Shown here piece by piece: positions 24,773-33,931 of a stretch of DNA of 34,998 bases. Made by a program: the position numbers and the translations under genes. The notes below the pieces were generated by a model, which saw only the letters and a list, made by a program, of their open reading frames with translations, made no database searches and had not been told where the DNA came from. The stretch is from the NCBI GenBank assembly GCA_945869165.1, contig CAMBNY010000031.1, forward strand, positions 1 through 34,998, read 5' to 3'. How positions within the stretch are numbered: the stretch's first letter is position 1; every line of letters begins with the position of its first letter. Source of the DNA: Comamonas sp. lk. Lineage in GTDB: Bacteria; Pseudomonadota; Gammaproteobacteria; Burkholderiales; Burkholderiaceae_C.

Positions 24773-24788
24773 AAGGGATAATTCCCTT
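24773..24788 (+). promoter_or_regulatory. Palindromic operator candidate upstream of gcdH
   Basis: AAGGGA-TAAT-TCCCTT has perfect six-base arms. It lies six bases after the preceding stop codon and about 48 bases before the gcdH start, overlapping the expected -35 region. It resembles the dyad at 19636-19652. Confidence 0.5.
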
Positions 24789-24835
24789 TTACACCGGCCC
24801 ACTACCATCGGGCCTATCTATATCTTGGAGCCCCC

Positions 24836-26032
24836 ATGGCACATGCCACTTTCCTTTGGAACGACCCGTTTTTGCTGGATGCACAACTCAGCGACGAAGA
24901 ACGCATGGTGCGCGATGCCGCTGCCGCCTATTGCCAGGACAAACTGCAAAGCCGCGTAACGCAGGCGTTTCGGCATGAAACGACGGACCCGGCCATCTTC
25001 CGCGAAATGGGTGAACTCGGGCTGTTGGGGCCGACGATCCCCGAAGCTTATGGCGGCCCGGCCTTGAATTACGTGGCCTATGGCCTGATCGCCCGCGAAG
25101 TGGAGCGCGTGGACAGCGGTTACCGCTCGATGATGAGCGTGCAAAGCTCGCTGGTGATGCTGCCGATTTTTGAATTCGGCACCGAAGCACAACGCCAAAA
25201 ATACCTGCCCAAGTTGGCGACCGGCGCTTTGATCGGCTGCTTTGGCCTGACCGAACCCAACCATGGCTCGGACCCGCAAAGCATGGTGACGCGCGCGCAA
25301 AAAGTGGCAGGTGGCTACCAACTCAGCGGCGCCAAGATGTGGATCAGTAACAGCCCTATCGCTGATGTATTCGTGGTCTGGGCGAAGGAAGTTAGTGAAA
25401 GCGGTGCCGTAGGCCCGATTCGCGGCTTTGTTTTGGAAAAAGGCATGGCAGGCCTGAGCGCCCCAGCGATCCACGGCAAAGTGGGTTTGCGCGCCAGCAT
25501 CACCGGCGAAATCGTGATGGACGGCGTGTTCTGCCCTGAGGAAAACGCCTTCCCCGAGGTGCGCGGCCTCAAAGGCCCGTTTACCTGCCTCAATAGCGCG
25601 CGCTACGGCATTGCCTGGGGCGCTTTGGGCGCGGCCGAAGACTGCTGGCACCGCGCCCGTCAATACACCTTAGACCGCCAGCAGTTTGGCCGCCCGCTGG
25701 CCGCCAACCAGCTGATCCAGAAAAAACTGGCCGATATGCAAACCGAAATCGCGCTGGGCCTGCAAGGCTGTCTGCGTCTGGGTCGCATGAAGGACGAGGG
25801 CACGGCCAGCGTGGAAGTGACCTCCATACTTAAGCGCAATTCCTGCGGCAAGGCGCTGGACATCGCCCGCCTGGCGCGCGACATGATGGGCGGCAACGGT
25901 ATCAGCGACGAATTCGGTGTGGCGCGCCATCTGGTGAACCTTGAAGTGGTCAATACCTACGAAGGCACGCACGATATTCACGCCCTGATTTTGGGTCGGG
26001 CCATGACGGGTATCGCAGCGTTTTCTAACTAG
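24836..26032 (+). CDS. gcdH: Glutaryl-CoA dehydrogenase
   Basis: A 398-residue acyl-CoA dehydrogenase. The end [20 protein letters not shown], with catalytic base Glu376, is diagnostic of glutaryl-CoA dehydrogenase, as are [13 protein letters not shown] (Arg97) and [14 protein letters not shown] in the FAD/substrate region. The enzyme oxidises and decarboxylates glutaryl-CoA to crotonyl-CoA in lysine, tryptophan and glutarate breakdown, passing electrons to ETF. GGAG lies eight bases before the ATG. No CoA-transferase or GcdR-type regulator is adjacent. The upstream palindrome may control it. Confidence 0.94.
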   Translation: MAHATFLWNDPFLLDAQLSDEERMVRDAAAAYCQDKLQSRVTQAFRHETTDPAIFREMGELGLLGPTIPEAYGGPALNYVAYGLIAREVERVDSGYRSMMSVQSSLVMLPIFEFGTEAQRQKYLPKLATGALIGCFGLTEPNHGSDPQSMVTRAQKVAGGYQLSGAKMWISNSPIADVFVVWAKEVSESGAVGPIRGFVLEKGMAGLSAPAIHGKVGLRASITGEIVMDGVFCPEENAFPEVRGLKGPFTCLNSARYGIAWGALGAAEDCWHRARQYTLDRQQFGRPLAANQLIQKKLADMQTEIALGLQGCLRLGRMKDEGTASVEVTSILKRNSCGKALDIARLARDMMGGNGISDEFGVARHLVNLEVVNTYEGTHDIHALILGRAMTGIAAFSN

Positions 26033-26224
26033 GACATCCAAGCGCCAAGTGCGCTGCTTAGGCCATTGCGCCAACAACGAAGGGCGGCCCACGCGGCTTC
26101 GCGCAGCACGGGCACACCGATTCGGCCACATGATGCGCACAAACGCGTAATGCAGCAGTCGGCGCGGCGCGCCAAGTTGCAGGTTAGCATCCATGCTCCA
26201 CCCACTTTCCCCACCTTGCACGCC

Positions 26225-27274
26225 ATGACCTACCAAGCCGATCCGCAGCGTTATGAAGACCGCATGCCCTACCGCACTTGCGGCCAGAGCGGACTGAAAT
26301 TGCCCGCCATTTCATTAGGCTTGTGGCATAACTTTGGCGACACCACGCCGTTTCAAACCCAGCGCGTCATGCTGCGCACCGCCTTCGACCTGGGCATCAA
26401 CCATTTCGACTTGGCCAACAACTACGGCCCGCCCTACGGCAGCGCTGAAATCAATTTCGGCGAGCACCTACGGCGCGATTTCAAACCTTACCGCGACGAG
26501 TTGCTGATTTCCAGCAAGGCCGGTTGGGACATGTGGCCCGGCCCTTATGGCCAAGGCGGTGGATCGCGCAAATATGTGTTGGCAAGTCTGGACCAAAGCC
26601 TCAAGCGCCTGGGTTTGGACTATGTGGATATTTTTTACAGCCACCGCTTCGACCCGGACACGCCGCTGGAAGAAACCTGCGGCGCCCTGGCCACTGCGGT
26701 GCAGCAGGGTAAAGCCTTGTACGTGGGTGTGAGCAGTTACTCGGCGCGCAAAACCCGCGAGGCAGCCAGTATCTTGCGCGACATGGGCGTGAAGGCGCTG
26801 ATCCACCAGCCGTCTTACAGCATGCTCAACCGCTGGGTGGAAGAGGACTTACTCGACACCCTGGAAGATTGCGCCATGGGCTGCATCGCTTTCAGTCCAC
26901 TGGCCCAGGGCCTGCTGACCAATAGATACTTGAGCGGCGTACCGGCCGATGCACGCATCAACCGGCCCGGCGGTGGCTCCTTCACCACTGATCACCTGAG
27001 CGAGCAAAACCTGGAACATGTACGCGCCCTCAATACCATCGCACAAAGCCGCGGACAGAGCTTGGCACAAATGGCAGTGGCCTGGGTGCTCCGCGATAAA
27101 CGGGTTACTTCGGCCTTAATCGGAGCGAGCAAACCGTCGCAAATTATTGAGTTGGCCGAAACGGTAAAACGCCTGGACTTCACCCCGCAAGAGCTCGCCG
27201 CGATAGACCGCCATGCAGTGGACGGCGGGATCAATTTATGGCAACGCCCGAGCACCGACCAGCGCCCCGCTTAA
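26225..27274 (+). CDS. mgrA: Aldo/keto reductase, YghZ/MgrA type
   Basis: A 349-residue NADPH-dependent aldo/keto reductase. The catalytic tetrad is visible: Asp62 and Tyr67 (FDLANNYG), Lys98 (SSKAGWDMWPGPYG) and His140 (FYSHRFDPDTPLEET). Cofactor-end motifs VLRDKRVTSALIGASKP follow. The length and the segment RYEDRMPYRTCGQSGLKLP match E. coli YghZ (GpR), which reduces L-glyceraldehyde 3-phosphate and methylglyoxal-like aldehydes. The ATG at 26225 matches family starts; the longer frame from 26066 does not. The next gene, a YddG-like exporter, begins nine bases after the stop, so the two are probably co-transcribed. Confidence 0.92.
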   Translation: MTYQADPQRYEDRMPYRTCGQSGLKLPAISLGLWHNFGDTTPFQTQRVMLRTAFDLGINHFDLANNYGPPYGSAEINFGEHLRRDFKPYRDELLISSKAGWDMWPGPYGQGGGSRKYVLASLDQSLKRLGLDYVDIFYSHRFDPDTPLEETCGALATAVQQGKALYVGVSSYSARKTREAASILRDMGVKALIHQPSYSMLNRWVEEDLLDTLEDCAMGCIAFSPLAQGLLTNRYLSGVPADARINRPGGGSFTTDHLSEQNLEHVRALNTIAQSRGQSLAQMAVAWVLRDKRVTSALIGASKPSQIIELAETVKRLDFTPQELAAIDRHAVDGGINLWQRPSTDQRPA

Positions 27275-27283
27275 CCCGGCCGC

Positions 27284-28228
27284 ATGGACAATAATTTCGT
27301 GCCGGTGGCCTCTGGGCACCGAGCGAGCTTATTGGCTTTGGGCGCCATCGCGCTGTGGGGCAGCTTGGCGCCGCTCGGTGTGGCCTTACACAGCGTTCCT
27401 CCATTTTTGCTCACTGGCCTGGGCTTACTTGCCGGCAGTGCAATAGGGCTGGGCCTGTGCTTGGTGCAAATCCTGCGCGGCGGTGCACTGCGTGCACAGG
27501 CCTTGGCCGCATTGCTTTTACCGCTGAGGACGCTGGCACTGGGGGTGTATGGCTTGTTCGGCTTTCACTTTTTACTGTTTGTGGCCTTGCGCTACGCGCC
27601 GCCGGTGCAAGCGAATCTGGTCAACTATTTGTGGCCTCTGGGCATGGTCTTGCTGGCCCCGGTTTTTTTGCCGGGCGTGCAATTACGGGCACTCCATGTG
27701 CTGGCGGCGCTGATGGGCTTTGGCGGCGCAGCTTTGGCGATTTTGGGTGGACCTGCAGCACCACTGGGCGGCGCTTTAGGTCGCTTTGCCTGGGGCTATC
27801 TACCGGCGCTGGCCTCGGCCTTTGTGTGGGCCAGCTATTCCCTGCTGACCCAACGCGTGGCACCCTTTGCGACCGCGTCTATCGGGGTGTTCGGCCTGCT
27901 ATCGGGCCTCTTGTCATTGCTGTGCCACAGCTTATTTGAGAACGCTGTTGCTTTGGACTTGCATGCCATGCTACTGATCGCCGGGTTGGGGCTGGGCCCG
28001 CTGGGCGGTGCGTTTTATTTGTGGGACGCAGCCCTCAAACGCGGTGATGCACGCCAGATCGGGCTCTTGTCTTTTCTCACGCCTCTACTGTCGACGCTGG
28101 GTTTGCTGTGGATGCGCGGTGAAGCGGTCAGTCTTTCGATTGTGCTGGCTGCGGCCTTGATTGTGGGCGCGGCGCTGTTAGGGGCGCGCGCACAGCAGGC
28201 CAGCGATGATGTACCCGTGGGACCGTAG
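27284..28228 (+). CDS. EamA/DMT-family exporter, YddG-like
   Basis: A 314-residue membrane protein with about ten helices and two EamA repeats. The segments ALWGSLAPLGVAL, FGFHFLLFVALRYAPPVQANLVNYLWPL and LASAFVWASYSLLTQRVA resemble YddG, the aromatic amino acid exporter of E. coli. The substrate is inferred from that resemblance only. It starts nine bases after the aldo/keto reductase stop codon. The C-terminal tail is short and hydrophilic. Confidence 0.85.
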   Translation: MDNNFVPVASGHRASLLALGAIALWGSLAPLGVALHSVPPFLLTGLGLLAGSAIGLGLCLVQILRGGALRAQALAALLLPLRTLALGVYGLFGFHFLLFVALRYAPPVQANLVNYLWPLGMVLLAPVFLPGVQLRALHVLAALMGFGGAALAILGGPAAPLGGALGRFAWGYLPALASAFVWASYSLLTQRVAPFATASIGVFGLLSGLLSLLCHSLFENAVALDLHAMLLIAGLGLGPLGGAFYLWDAALKRGDARQIGLLSFLTPLLSTLGLLWMRGEAVSLSIVLAAALIVGAALLGARAQQASDDVPVGP

Positions 28229-28342
28229 AAAGTCCGCAAGCCGAAATACCAAGCCTAGTGAAATCCGCGCGACCAGAACTGCGCTGGACATGGTGCCTGG
28301 CACTGGCCGAGCCGCTAATGCAAGTGAAATTTTTGTGGCAAA

Positions 28343-30121
28343 TTAGATGCCACCGCCCGCCATCAGCAAGGCCGGATTTTCAGATTCCAGTACCCGCTGC
28401 GCCCAAGGTGTCAAGCGCTTGGCATCGGCGCGCAGGATTTCTTGCTTCACCGCCAATATCTGCGCCGGATGCATGGAAAAGCTGCGCAAACCCATGCCCA
28501 GCAGCAGGCGCGTGAGGCTCACATCGCCCGCCATCTCCCCGCAGACGCTGACCTCTTTGCCTTGCTTGCGGCCTTCGGCGATCGTCGATGCCACTAACTG
28601 CAAAACCGCCGGGTGCAAGGGGTCGTACAAATGGGCCACGGATTCGTCCGCGCGATCAATAGCCAGGGTGTACTGAATCAGGTCATTGGTGCCTATGGAT
28701 AAAAAGTCGAAATACTTCAAAAATAGTTTGAGCGTCAGTGCAGCAGCGGGGATTTCAATCATGGCGCCCACTTGTACCGGCCCATAGGCCAGGCCGCGCT
28801 TGTCCAACTGGCTGCGCGCGCTTGCAATATGGGCGAAGGTTTGTTTAATCTCAGAGGCATGCGCCAGCATAGGCACTAGCAAATGCACCTGCCCGAAAGC
28901 CGCGGCACGCAAAATAGCGCGCAATTGCGTGAGAAACATCGCTGGGTCGGCCAGACTCCATCGGATGGCGCGCAAACCTAGTGCAGGGTTGAGGTGTGCG
29001 GGGTCGTGCACACTCGCATCAAGGGGTTTGTCGGCGCCCACATCGACAGTGCGGATGGTGACCGGCAGTCCGTGCATAGCCTGCACGGCACGCTGGTAGG
29101 CGGCAAATTGCTCTTCTTCACCCGGCAAGTTGCCACGGCGCCCCATAAATAAAAACTCACTGCGAAATAAGCCCACGCCCAGCGCACCCGCTTTAAGTGC
29201 CACTTCGGCGTCCTCGGGCATTTCGATGTTGGCCAGTAGTTGAATTTTTTCACCGTCAAGGGTGACGGCGGGGGTATTGAGAAGTCGCAGGAGGCGTCCG
29301 CGCTCGAGTTCGAGCTGGCGCTTTTTGAAGCTGTATTCGGCCAGGATAATGGGTGAAGGATCGACGATGACCACACCAGCATCGCCGTCAATAATGATCC
29401 AGTCGTCCTGGCGCACCAACTGGCTGCAAGTGCGTGCACCGACCACTGCAGGAATATCCATGCTGCGCGCCACGATAGCGGTATGCGAGGTTTTTCCGCC
29501 GACATCGGTAATAAAACCGGCAAACACGCTTTGCTTGAATTGCAGCATATCGGCGGGCGACAAATCATGCGCGACCAATACCAGCGGCACGTCCACCGTA
29601 TCGCCCAGCAACAAATCTGCGGAGGCTGCTTTTGGGGACCCGCGCGGCGGTACCGCTACGGGGTTGGCCACGCCGCGCATGGCACGCAATATGCGCTCAA
29701 CAATTTGTTCAAGATCGCCCTTACGCTCGCGCAAATAGGGATCTTCCATCTCGTCAAAATTTCGCACAATCACATCGAGTTGTGCGGTTAAGGCCCACTC
29801 TGCGTTGTAAAGGCGCTCAACGACCCAACGCTTGATACCTGTCTCCAACTCGGTATCTTGTAGGAGCATCAAGTGCACATCGAGCAATGCCCCAAGTTCC
29901 TGCGGAGCATCTTTCGGGCTCATCTGGGAAATACTTAATTGAAGGCGCTGCAATTCCTCCACAACCTGGTTGCGCGCCGCACGCAGGCGTTTGATTTCCG
30001 CCTCTACATCGGCTTGGCGTATGAAGTAATGCGCAACATCCATGCGGCTGGAAGCCACCAGCACCGCCCGGCCAATGGCGACGCCGCGGGATACTGCCAG
30101 TCCATGGATGGAGAAAGTCAT
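28343..30121 (-). CDS. ptsI: Phosphoenolpyruvate-protein phosphotransferase (enzyme I)
   Basis: Enzyme I of the phosphotransferase system, 592 residues. It takes phosphate from PEP onto His213 (GGKTSHTAIVARS) and passes it to HPr. The N-terminal HPr-binding domain, swivelling His domain and PEP-binding barrel are all present, the last with GLFRSEFLFMGR, IGTNDLIQYTLAIDR and the CGEMAGD cysteine motif. The gene begins 19 bases after the ptsH stop and is last in the EIIA-HPr-EI operon. No sugar-specific EIIB or EIIC follows, so the chain is probably regulatory. Confidence 0.97.
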   Translation of the reverse strand: MTFSIHGLAVSRGVAIGRAVLVASSRMDVAHYFIRQADVEAEIKRLRAARNQVVEELQRLQLSISQMSPKDAPQELGALLDVHLMLLQDTELETGIKRWVVERLYNAEWALTAQLDVIVRNFDEMEDPYLRERKGDLEQIVERILRAMRGVANPVAVPPRGSPKAASADLLLGDTVDVPLVLVAHDLSPADMLQFKQSVFAGFITDVGGKTSHTAIVARSMDIPAVVGARTCSQLVRQDDWIIIDGDAGVVIVDPSPIILAEYSFKKRQLELERGRLLRLLNTPAVTLDGEKIQLLANIEMPEDAEVALKAGALGVGLFRSEFLFMGRRGNLPGEEEQFAAYQRAVQAMHGLPVTIRTVDVGADKPLDASVHDPAHLNPALGLRAIRWSLADPAMFLTQLRAILRAAAFGQVHLLVPMLAHASEIKQTFAHIASARSQLDKRGLAYGPVQVGAMIEIPAAALTLKLFLKYFDFLSIGTNDLIQYTLAIDRADESVAHLYDPLHPAVLQLVASTIAEGRKQGKEVSVCGEMAGDVSLTRLLLGMGLRSFSMHPAQILAVKQEILRADAKRLTPWAQRVLESENPALLMAGGGI

Positions 30122-30140
30122 GTCCGCACTATCGTTTTCA

Positions 30141-30410
30141 TTATTCGCCTTCGCCGAAGCGGTCCGCCATCAAGGCCAGCAAAGCATCCATTGCCTCCTG
30201 CGCTTGCGCACCTTCGGTTTCCAGTGTCACTTCAGAGCCCAATCCGGCCGCTAGCATCATCACGCCCATGATGCTTTTGGCATTGACGCGGCGCTCGCCT
30301 TTGCTAAGCCAGATTTCGCAGGGAAAGCTACCGGCCAGTTTGGTTAGCTTTGCAGATGCGCGGGCATGCAAACCCAGTTTGTTGGTGATGGTGGTGGTGA
30401 CTTGAATCAT
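30141..30410 (-). CDS. ptsH: HPr phosphocarrier protein
   Basis: An 89-residue HPr. The active His15 is in NKLGLHARASAKL and the regulatory serine Ser46 is in NAKSIMGVMML, so both phosphorylation sites are present. Ser46 would be the target of an HPr kinase, whose gene (hprK) is common in Betaproteobacteria but not in this window. The ATG overlaps the EIIA stop in an ATGA (30407-30410), which indicates translational coupling. A longer frame upstream lies inside the EIIA gene and is not used. Confidence 0.97.
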   Translation of the reverse strand: MIQVTTTITNKLGLHARASAKLTKLAGSFPCEIWLSKGERRVNAKSIMGVMMLAAGLGSEVTLETEGAQAQEAMDALLALMADRFGEGE

Positions 30411-30823
30411 AGGTTTATCGTTGTTCGATGCGCAGCAGCCGGGGCAACTTCCACGATGCACTGGGCGCCACTGGACAAGGCACGTGCAATCAGGGAGTCC
30501 ATCGACTCGTGGCGGTAATTGATGGTTCGCAGCAACATGGGCAGATTCACGCCTGCTACCAATTTGCGCTGGTATCCATCGACTATTTTCTGAGCAATAT
30601 TGCAAGGTGTAGCGCCCAGCACATCGGTGAGCACCAGGACAGAATCATCGGCAAAAGCCCGCGTGCTGCCGCGTACCTGTGCCAGCGTGACCTCCGGCGG
30701 CGCGTCGGCTTCTACATCAACGGCATGCAAGCTATCGGCTACTTCAGGGAACACATGTAAGACACAGCTTCGCAAGGCACTGGCCAGTGGCGCATGGGCA
30801 ATGATCAAAATTTGGATGGGCAT
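30407..30823 (-). CDS. PTS EIIA component, mannose type
   Basis: A 138-residue EIIA of the Man family. The phosphorylation site is His10 in ILIIAHAPLASAL, and the fold segments VLVLTDVLGATPCNIAQ and LVAGVNLPMLLRTINYR are typical. It is followed by HPr and enzyme I but has no EIIB, EIIC or EIID partner. It therefore probably ends a regulatory phosphorelay, as described for other Betaproteobacteria and Alphaproteobacteria, rather than transporting sugar. It is the first gene of the three-gene operon. Confidence 0.93.
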   Translation of the reverse strand: MPIQILIIAHAPLASALRSCVLHVFPEVADSLHAVDVEADAPPEVTLAQVRGSTRAFADDSVLVLTDVLGATPCNIAQKIVDGYQRKLVAGVNLPMLLRTINYRHESMDSLIARALSSGAQCIVEVAPAAAHRTTINL

Positions 30824-30937
30824 GAAATAAGGACTGGCGCTTTGCTACCGATTATGCGTGGTCCAGAATACACCGAAGCGATTTTGATAGCCGCCCAGGG
30901 CGTGCTAACGGGCCAAAGTACGGCGCCCAAAACGCCA

Positions 30938-31453
30938 CTACTGCCACTGGAATGCGCCGAAAAATGGTTCGTCCATTTCAGTGTGTATCACAGGCGCGTA
31001 CAAGGCCCAATGGTAAATATCCTGATCACGCTGTACCCAGGTCCAGCGGGCTTGTACCGCCTGCCCACGCGGATTAATGCCGCTGGCCTGGTAAACCATC
31101 AATGCCGGCCGCGCGCCCAGCACTGGTACGGGCGTGACAAGGGGCGCCTGCGTAGCACGCATGCCTTGTAAAGCTTGCGCGCGCCAAGCCTCTATCACTG
31201 CTTGGCCTTGCGCACCTTGCGCCAAGCGGATGTGGCTGACGGCATACAGCCCGCCGTCCGCTTCGCAACCTACCATGGCAAGGCTCAAGTCCAATCCGGC
31301 CAGTGGCACCGTTCGTTCCGCTTGGTCGGGTTTGCAAGGCAACGTGGCCTGTACGCCGTGAAGTGTCACGTTGCGCCAGTTCAGCGCCGGACTGCACGCT
31401 CCCAGCAGCATGCACAACAACAATACGCAGGCAGCTCGCTCATAGCCGCTCAC
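30938..31453 (-). CDS. Lipoprotein of unknown function
   Basis: A 171-residue protein with a good lipoprotein signal, ERAACVLLLCMLLGAC, when started at the GTG at 31451-31453. A longer frame back to 31618 adds 55 residues before the signal and is unlikely. The mature part contains LHGVQATLPCKPDQAERTVPLAGLDL and a second cysteine in MVGCEADGG, which could form a disulfide with the first. I recognise it as a type of conserved proteobacterial hypothetical but not its function. Confidence 0.75.
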   Translation of the reverse strand: MSGYERAACVLLLCMLLGACSPALNWRNVTLHGVQATLPCKPDQAERTVPLAGLDLSLAMVGCEADGGLYAVSHIRLAQGAQGQAVIEAWRAQALQGMRATQAPLVTPVPVLGARPALMVYQASGINPRGQAVQARWTWVQRDQDIYHWALYAPVIHTEMDEPFFGAFQWQ

Positions 31454-31520
31454 TGAGAATGCGTGCCGACTGTGCCTAGCGTTGTACGTCCTTGGTATCG
31501 GCCCTATGCCATGCCTCTTT

Positions 31521-31988
31521 TTATTGCCTGAAATTGTCATGGCAGTTTTTGCAAGTGGCCGCCGCGCTAGACACCGCAGGTTTGAGGGCATCGAGCGTAC
31601 CCACACGGGCAGCCACACTGAGCTTAGTCAGCTCGGCCTGCATCTTCTCTGCCGATTCGGCAAAACGGGCCTTGTCCGACCAAATCTCAGGCTTGGCCTT
31701 GGTTTCGCCTTTGTCGCTGCCGTCCGGGAATGCCGCCCAGGGCAGTTTGGCCGTGGATTCGGCGATCGCCGCGTTCTCAGCAGCGGCTTTGGCATCGTAA
31801 GGGACGCGTCCGCCAGCCATCGCCGCGACGCGGCTGAAATGGGCGCCCATCACGGTAAGTGCGCCTTTGCGGTATTTGATGGCATCTTCGGGTTTGGCAA
31901 ATTGGGCGTGTGCAGACATGGACAGTGTGCTCATGCCCAGCAGAAGGGCAGCGGCATAGCGGGCGGGTGATGATGGTTTGTGCTTCAT
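31521..31988 (-). CDS. Cytochrome c' (class II cytochrome c)
   Basis: A 155-residue periplasmic haem protein: signal peptide ending near SAHAQF, a four-helix bundle, and the haem site CKNCH (Cys146, Cys149, His150) close to the C-terminus, as in all cytochromes c'. It has the IKYRKGALTVMGAHF start of the bundle. Such proteins bind NO or shuttle electrons. The gene is divergent from a cytochrome b561-type gene, 190 bases apart, a common pairing that suggests b561 reduces this cytochrome. The start is the ATG at 31986-31988. Confidence 0.93.
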   Translation of the reverse strand: MKHKPSSPARYAAALLLGMSTLSMSAHAQFAKPEDAIKYRKGALTVMGAHFSRVAAMAGGRVPYDAKAAAENAAIAESTAKLPWAAFPDGSDKGETKAKPEIWSDKARFAESAEKMQAELTKLSVAARVGTLDALKPAVSSAAATCKNCHDNFRQ

Positions 31989-32178
31989 GAATGGTTCCAA
32001 TGCTTGAGTTCTTGCGCCTGTAAATAGGTACACAGGGTGGCACATACAGTGACACTCAGGGTATTTTGCCGTCGAAAATTCGGTGCGTGCGGTTAGGGGC
32101 TTTACCCTTGGCCTGGCGCAGCAAGACGCCAGTCCGCCATTTATGGCTAGACTAGGGCTTTAACCGTTGGTCAGCTTC

Positions 32179-32862
32179 ATGGGAGCGGATAATTTGTTTT
32201 CGGTTCGGGTCTGGGATTTGCCAACGCGTCTGTGCCATGGGGCCCTGGCCCTGCTTTTTTTCGCGCTGGTGCTCAGCGGCCAAATAGGCGGCGATCTCAT
32301 GGTCTGGCACATGCGTTGCGGGTACGCCATGCTGAGCTTGGTGATATGGCGCATCCTTTGGGGGTTTATCGGTGGCTATTGGTCTCGCTTTTCCAGCTTT
32401 ATGTCCACACCGTGGCAAGCTTGGCAATTCGTGCGGCGGTCCTTGGGGCCAACGCAGCGCGCAGCGGGGCACAACCCTTTGGGCGCTTGGTCCGTCCTAG
32501 CCATGCTTTCGTGCTTGGGCCTGCAAGCAGTGGCTGGATTGTTCAGCGATGACCAAATTGCCACGAGCGGGCCGCTTACCGCCCTTGTCAGCGAGGCCTG
32601 GGTGGAGCGGGCTACCCAGTGGCACACCGGGCCAGGCAAGTGGGTGCTGCTTGCTTTGGTTGTATTACATCTAGGCAGCATTTATTGGTACCAGCGGGTG
32701 CGCCGGATGGACCTGATCCGGCCCATGGTAGACGGCAATCAAGTGCTAGACCACGCCGCACGGGAAAGTAAGGATAGCGGCGCCACGCGCTTGCTTGGGG
32801 CTGGGCTTCTTTTGCTGTGCGCAGCGGGCGTGGGCCTACTTGTCACAAGCGGCTCGCTATGA
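32179..32862 (+). CDS. Cytochrome b561-type membrane protein
   Basis: A 227-residue protein with about five membrane helices. His20 (WDLPTRLCHGAL) and His44 (MVWHMRCGYAML), with further histidines in ATQWHTGPGKW and VVLHLGSIYW, fit bis-haem b ligation. It probably passes electrons from the quinol pool to a periplasmic c-type cytochrome, here the divergent cytochrome c'. The ATG at 32179 is chosen over a TTG at 32167. The stop overlaps the start of a GNAT gene (ATGA). An additional C-terminal helix ends at LLVTSGSL. Confidence 0.9.
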   Translation: MGADNLFSVRVWDLPTRLCHGALALLFFALVLSGQIGGDLMVWHMRCGYAMLSLVIWRILWGFIGGYWSRFSSFMSTPWQAWQFVRRSLGPTQRAAGHNPLGAWSVLAMLSCLGLQAVAGLFSDDQIATSGPLTALVSEAWVERATQWHTGPGKWVLLALVVLHLGSIYWYQRVRRMDLIRPMVDGNQVLDHAARESKDSGATRLLGAGLLLLCAAGVGLLVTSGSL

Positions 32863-33368
32863 GAGGCGCTGCACCAGAGGACATGCCACCCGCTGTTCAA
32901 CTTTGCCTTCCTAATTCACTCCAAATGCTGGAGGGTACGCGCCATATATTCCGAGAATATGCCGCCTCGCTTGGCGTGCCCGAGTGCTTCACTGATTTTG
33001 ATGAAGAATTGAAGGCACTACCAGGTGACTACGCCGCGCCAAGAGGGCAGTTGTTAGTCGCTATGGCAGGCGAAGCGCTTTTGGCCTGCTGCGCTTTGCG
33101 GCCTTTAGACAACGTGGATTACAGCAATGCCTGCGAAATAAGGTGCTTGTATGTACGCCCGGCTCACCGTGGCCTGGGGCTGGGCCGACGACTCACTGAA
33201 GCGCAAATGGATTTTGCGCGCATGCAGGGCTACAGCTGCATGCTGCTCGATACGCTGAGCGACATGGAGGCGGCGCGCGCGCTGTACGAAGATCTGGGAT
33301 TTGAAGAAATCCCGCCCTACTACTTCAACCCCATTGCTGGGGGGCACTACCTCAAGGTGATGCTCTAG
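32859..33368 (+). CDS. GNAT-family N-acetyltransferase
   Basis: A 169-residue acetyltransferase. The acetyl-CoA pyrophosphate loop is in EIRCLYVRPAHRGLGLGRRL (R/Q-x-x-G-x-G/A type), followed by the MLLDTLSDMEAARALYEDLGFEE segment usual in GNAT enzymes. The substrate is unknown. Its ATG overlaps the preceding stop codon in ATGA, so translation is coupled to the b561-type gene. An alternative ATG lies eight codons later. No functional link between the two products is obvious. Confidence 0.9.
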   Translation: MRGAAPEDMPPAVQLCLPNSLQMLEGTRHIFREYAASLGVPECFTDFDEELKALPGDYAAPRGQLLVAMAGEALLACCALRPLDNVDYSNACEIRCLYVRPAHRGLGLGRRLTEAQMDFARMQGYSCMLLDTLSDMEAARALYEDLGFEEIPPYYFNPIAGGHYLKVML

Positions 33369-33407
33369 TCAGCGTAGCTGCCTAGAGCTGCCTGACTGCG
33401 TACTGAA

Positions 33408-33914
33408 TCAGGCCTTAGCCTGCGCCAGCAAAGTGCCTGCGTCGCTGACTTCGAATTTGCCAGGGCCTTCGACGTTGAGTGTCGCGACCTTGCCGTCTTT
33501 CACCAGCATGGAGTAACGGTTGCTGCGAACACCCATACCACGGGTGGTCAGGTCCAAGATCAGTCCGGTGGCTTTGGCGAAGTCACCGCTGCCGTCGCCC
33601 AACATGCGCACCTTGGTGCCGGTCTTTTGCTCGCGCGCCCAGGCGCCCATGACGAAAGCGTCGTTTACGCTGAGGCACCAAATTTCATCCACGCCAGCGG
33701 CTTTGAAGTGCTCGTAATGCTCTACGAATCCGGGCACGTGCTTGGCCGAGCAAGTCGGCGTGAATGCGCCGGGCAGTGCGAACAAGGCGATGGTTTTACC
33801 GGCGCTGGCTTTGGCCACATCGACGGCATTGGGGCCAATGCTGCAACCTTCCGCCTCGACTTCGTGGTATTCCATTAGGGTGGTCGCGGGAAGGGTGTCT
33901 CCAACTTGAATCAT
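33408..33914 (-). CDS. Peroxiredoxin, Prx5 type
   Basis: A 168-residue thiol peroxidase. The peroxidatic Cys55 is in PGAFTPTCSAKHVPGF, with Thr52 in the PxxxTxxC motif. The Prx5 group reduces hydrogen peroxide and organic peroxides with thioredoxin, glutaredoxin or glutathione. No fused glutaredoxin domain is present. AAGGAG lies seven bases before the ATG. The gene begins only 17 bases after the terminator of the ribosomal operon, so its promoter must overlap that terminator or it relies on read-through. Confidence 0.94.
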   Translation of the reverse strand: MIQVGDTLPATTLMEYHEVEAEGCSIGPNAVDVAKASAGKTIALFALPGAFTPTCSAKHVPGFVEHYEHFKAAGVDEIWCLSVNDAFVMGAWAREQKTGTKVRMLGDGSGDFAKATGLILDLTTRGMGVRSNRYSMLVKDGKVATLNVEGPGKFEVSDAGTLLAQAKA

Positions 33915-33931
33915 GGGTGCTCCTTAAGTTA

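Noticed and set aside
24818-25663. A 281-codon minus-strand frame opposite gcdH
   Set aside because: Antisense shadow of the glutaryl-CoA dehydrogenase gene; no motifs.
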